A stretch of DNA of 6,911 bases, from assembly GCA_003649495.1 (NCBI GenBank), contig QMRZ01000080.1:1-6911 (forward strand). Reading direction: 5' to 3'. The DNA is from Thermoprotei archaeon. Lineage in GTDB: Archaea > Thermoproteota > Thermoprotei > Thermofilales > Thermofilaceae. This document shows positions 4,726 through 6,911 of the stretch, in pieces. The stretch's first letter is position 1, and each line of letters starts with the position of its first letter. The notes under the pieces are model-generated. The model made no database searches, had not been told where the DNA came from, and saw only the letters and a list, made by a program, of their open reading frames with translations. Made by a program: the position numbers and the translations under genes.

Positions 4726-5803
4726 CTTGGTAAACGGCGCAGATGTGGTAAGGTACGTCACCGTAACTGGCAGGCTAGTGCCGCTCACTCCCGAGGATTA
4801 CATGAAGCTGGCTAGGCTGGCCCGCGACTTCAGGAGGGCTGTGGTTTACGCCACCCGCATGATAGCTAAGAGGCTGGATAGGAGCGAGGTGCTTAGAGAG
4901 CTAAGGGGCATGTTAAACAAGGCTTATGGCGACTCGGCGTACAAAGTTGCTAAAGCACTAGTGGAAGGAGCTAAGTTCAACGGCGGCGACCCAAGGTGTA
5001 TAGAGGTAAAGAGGCTATTCATAGTCAGCGAGGGCGAGGCGTCGAGACTCGGGAATAGGAACGTGAGGCTGGAGTCCACTGATACCGTTAAGATCAAGTA
5101 CCCATACGATGGGTCTTGGCTAACGTTCAGGGCGTGCTTCGGCGAGGAGTACCTGCCGCTGGTGCGTGAACTAGTGGAATTGGCTAGGGCGAGGAAGGCC
5201 AGCTACGGCGGTAGGATAATCTTCCGCAGCGGCAGGGTATATTTACATCTGTCAATCCCAGTAGAGCTATACCTCAAGCACTTCAGGAGGGGGGAGGCGA
5301 GGGGGAATCTAGTCGCTGGCTTCGACCTTAACAGCGATAGGATAAACATGGTCATCGTGGATAGATACGGCAGAATTAGGGATATTAAGACAGCCTGGTT
5401 CCCTGAAGTAACGTCGCATGGCTTTCCAAGGAATAAAGCAAAAGCTAGGAGGCTTGAAGCCCTGGCGAAGTTGCTCGAGTACGCATATTATCACAGCGTA
5501 GGTACTGTCGTGTTTGAGAACCTCTTAGCGATAAAGCATAGAAGATACACGAAAAGTCCATCAGCTAATAGGAAAATAACTAGGTTCGCTAAGAGGGAAC
5601 TACTTCAGCACGCGATAATATCGGCTATGAAGTATGGATTCAAGGTACTGCTCACAGACCCGAGAGGGACGACGCGTTCAAGAGGACACGATGAAATAAT
5701 GAGGAGGCATGGCCTAGATAGGCATGCCGCATCAGCATATCTCATTGCCTTAAGAGGCACGGAAGGATATAGAAAGTATAACTTAAGGTTTCAGCCCACA
5801 TGA
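4703..5803 (+). CDS. tnpB: TnpB-family RuvC nuclease without zinc finger (IS605-type element)
   Basis: TnpB proteins are RNA-guided DNA nucleases carried by IS200/IS605-type elements and are ancestral to Cas12. This 366-residue protein has a helical N-terminal half and a C-terminal RuvC domain. The three acids are present: D208 in GFDLNSDRINMVIVD, E272 in VVFENL, and D339 in HGLDRHAASAYLIAL. The CxxC...CxxC zinc finger expected between the second and third acids is absent; that stretch reads VLLTDPRGTTRSRGHDEIMRRHG. I believe other thermophilic archaea carry similar finger-less relatives. The gene is more A/T-rich than its flanks, especially in its second half, consistent with transfer. No tnpA transposase gene is in the window, so the element would need one in trans. 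The final residues PT and stop codon appear to come from the neighbouring amidohydrolase gene. Confidence 0.85.
   Translation: MSRCLTSSLVNGADVVRYVTVTGRLVPLTPEDYMKLARLARDFRRAVVYATRMIAKRLDRSEVLRELRGMLNKAYGDSAYKVAKALVEGAKFNGGDPRCIEVKRLFIVSEGEASRLGNRNVRLESTDTVKIKYPYDGSWLTFRACFGEEYLPLVRELVELARARKASYGGRIIFRSGRVYLHLSIPVELYLKHFRRGEARGNLVAGFDLNSDRINMVIVDRYGRIRDIKTAWFPEVTSHGFPRNKAKARRLEALAKLLEYAYYHSVGTVVFENLLAIKHRRYTKSPSANRKITRFAKRELLQHAIISAMKYGFKVLLTDPRGTTRSRGHDEIMRRHGLDRHAASAYLIALRGTEGYRKYNLRFQPT
5706..5759 (+). ncRNA. Possible guide-RNA scaffold and right-end hairpins within tnpB
   Basis: Two stem-loops lie in the last 100 bases of tnpB. GGCAT-g-GCC (5706-5714) pairs with GGC-ATGCC (5721-5728) around TAGATA. 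TGCCT (5746-5750) pairs with AGGCA (5755-5759) around TAAG. TnpB guide RNAs (omega or reRNA) are made from the 3' end of the gene and the right end of the element, and IS605-type ends carry such hairpins. Coding constraint could produce short stems by chance. Confidence 0.3.
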
Positions 5804-6827
5804 CCTTGCAGCCTCCAGTAGTCTCTATCAGCTCGCGCAGCAGCTGAGCTGCTGCAGAGGGCGATATTATGGGAAGCCAGCAGAGGTCCGCGTAGACGTT
5901 GGGGTAGGTGAGGGCCAGGGCCGCCACCTCCGATTTCCAGGGATAGCCCCCGTGGAATAGTATGAACTTCACGTCCGGGTACCTCTCAAACAAGTTGACT
6001 AGGTTCATGGGGCTCGAGCCGCTTATGCGGGCTAGGCCCGTGTGGAACTGCACGGGGAGCGAGAGCTCGCTAGCCCTGGATAATATGTAGTGCATTATGA
6101 AGTCACCGAACCTCCTCGCCTCAGCCTCGCTGACCTCCTCCTTGCCGAATACCCTCCTCGCCTCCTCCTCCCCCACCTCCTCGAAGTACAGGTGCCTGTC
6201 GTAGGCCAGAGCTGACTTCAGGCAGACGTAGCCCCTCCCCTTAGCCAGCTCAAGTACGCGATCTATGAAGCCTAGGTAGTCGTCAAAGCTCTCTACCTGG
6301 AAGCCCAGCTTCTCAGCTAGGTCGTAGGGGGAGTTCCCGTTATGGTCCCTCGCCCTCCTGTTGTAGCCGAAGAGGAACATATTTATCCTCAGGGCTAGCG
6401 CGAAACATTCCTCATCGTAGTCCTCAATCCACGGGTCCCAGTATGGGTCCAGCACGCACCTGACAATCCTAGCCCTCCGCCTGAGGACCTCCCTCTGCCA
6501 GCCCTTATCTGAGTAGGCCTCGCTTATCGCCTGGGACGCAAGCCTCAGGCTCTCCTCACTCAGGTCGCTGATGTCAACCCCGTATAGGTCCTTGAGGGCC
6601 TCGATGCAGCTCCTGAGGAAGGCGCTGCCCCTAACCCTCCTAAGCCTCTCTGCAAGAGCCCTGTAGTCGCCCTTCCTAGGCAGCTCCACGATCCACGACA
6701 CGTAGCTGCCCTCGAGGATCTCGAATATCGTGGGCTCCCTCTCCGCTATCACGTGGTAGGGATAGATGTGCTCATGGGTATCGATCACCCAGATCCTGTT
6801 TACCTCCTCCCAGATCTTGGCCAGCAT
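5742..6827 (-). CDS. Metal-dependent amidohydrolase, C-terminus replaced by the tnpB element
   Basis: This is an amidohydrolase-superfamily (amidohydrolase 2 type) protein; members hydrolyse or decarboxylate small substrates in a TIM barrel with one or two metals. Metal ligands expected at the first strand are seen as DTHEH (H18, H20), with K204 in CLKSALAYDRH, H262 in QFHTG and H292 in FHGGYPW. The barrel continues as YADLCWLPIISPSA and stops at GGCKVMW (W344), exactly where relatives continue with a Gly-x-Asp segment bearing the catalytic Asp. Instead 17 unrelated residues follow, read from the opposite strand of tnpB. Some 50-100 native residues therefore seem to be missing and the enzyme is probably dead. 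ATG 6827 is the first start after an in-frame TAG. A TATA-like TGTTAAATG near 6861 gives an almost leaderless transcript. The substrate is unknown. Confidence 0.82.
   Translation of the reverse strand: MLAKIWEEVNRIWVIDTHEHIYPYHVIAEREPTIFEILEGSYVSWIVELPRKGDYRALAERLRRVRGSAFLRSCIEALKDLYGVDISDLSEESLRLASQAISEAYSDKGWQREVLRRRARIVRCVLDPYWDPWIEDYDEECFALALRINMFLFGYNRRARDHNGNSPYDLAEKLGFQVESFDDYLGFIDRVLELAKGRGYVCLKSALAYDRHLYFEEVGEEEARRVFGKEEVSEAEARRFGDFIMHYILSRASELSLPVQFHTGLARISGSSPMNLVNLFERYPDVKFILFHGGYPWKSEVAALALTYPNVYADLCWLPIISPSAAAQLLRELIETTGGCKVMWAETLSYTFYILPCLLRQ
5795..5798. other. Probable right junction of the tnpB element
   Basis: On the minus strand, normal amidohydrolase coding ends after the Trp codon (complement at 5796-5798) and unrelated A/T-rich DNA begins. 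The tnpB stop TGA at 5801-5803 lies on the amidohydrolase side. The boundary is placed by protein reading alone, to within a few bases. Confidence 0.5.
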
Positions 6828-6856
6828 CCTGATGAATGTGGGCTAGCGCCTAATGA

Positions 6857-6865
6857 CATTTAACA
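6857..6865 (-). promoter_or_regulatory. TATA-like box for the amidohydrolase gene
   Basis: The minus strand reads TGTTAAATG. Its centre is about 33 bases before ATG 6827, predicting a transcript start near 6834 and a leader of only a few bases. No ribosome site is seen before the ATG, which agrees with an almost leaderless message. Confidence 0.35.
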
Positions 6866-6911
6866 CAGGCCAGCTGACGCTAAGGCCAGCTCCTCCGGGG
6901 AGATGGACACG
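6860..6911 (-). CDS. C-terminal end of a minus-strand gene, partial
   Basis: The minus strand entering from the right edge reads VSISPEELALASAGLC and then TAA at 6862-6860. Codon use (CCG, GAG, CTG, GCC) fits a real gene end. Only 16 codons are visible, so no family can be named. Another frame stays open to TAG 6845-6843 and is the alternative. The amidohydrolase starts 32 bases further on. Confidence 0.35.
   Translation of the reverse strand, partial: VSISPEELALASAGLC

Noticed and set aside
6903..6911. Plus-strand ATG with GGGGAG upstream at the right edge
   Set aside because: Only three codons are visible and the minus-strand reading is at least as good.

Overview
The window looks like chromosomal DNA of a hyperthermophilic archaeon, most likely a member of the Thermoproteota (crenarchaeal group). 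The DNA is GC-rich and arginine is written mostly as AGG. Several genes have A/T-rich TATA boxes about 25 bases before the expected transcript start, GGTGA/GGAGG ribosome sites are common, GTG starts occur, and the protein families are typical of such genomes. I cannot fix the genus.

Layout, left to right. (1) A family 3 glycoside hydrolase on the minus strand, cut by the left edge (about 1-1331). (2) About 400 bases without a gene, holding an A/T-rich promoter-like tract and a strongly self-complementary 85-base block (1610-1694) that may be an undescribed small RNA. (3) A broken small minus-strand gene (1741-1982). (4) A TauE/SafE-type membrane permease on the minus strand, with a perfect 9+9 palindrome over its probable transcription start. 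(5) A plus-strand nucleotidyltransferase (MNT) and HEPN pair with overlapping stop and start codons, which is a toxin-antitoxin arrangement. (6) A degraded intergenic stretch with a short minus-strand coding remnant. (7) An unrecognised plus-strand gene that appears to be broken by a 49-base hairpin element; removing the element joins two coding frames. (8) A 48-residue AbrB-like protein followed by an overlapping tnpB. (9) A metal-dependent amidohydrolase on the minus strand, whose 3' end runs into the tnpB element and seems to have been cut off by it. (10) The probable last codons of another minus-strand gene at the right edge.

The right half is a mobile or accessory patch: toxin-antitoxin pair, interrupted genes, tnpB element and truncated neighbour. 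The best candidates for something new are the AbrB-like/TnpB pair, whose TnpB keeps its three RuvC acids but has no zinc finger and whose right end lies at the end of its own coding sequence, the 49-base hairpin insertion, and the structured RNA candidate at 1610-1694. All family calls were made by reading motifs; no database search was run.
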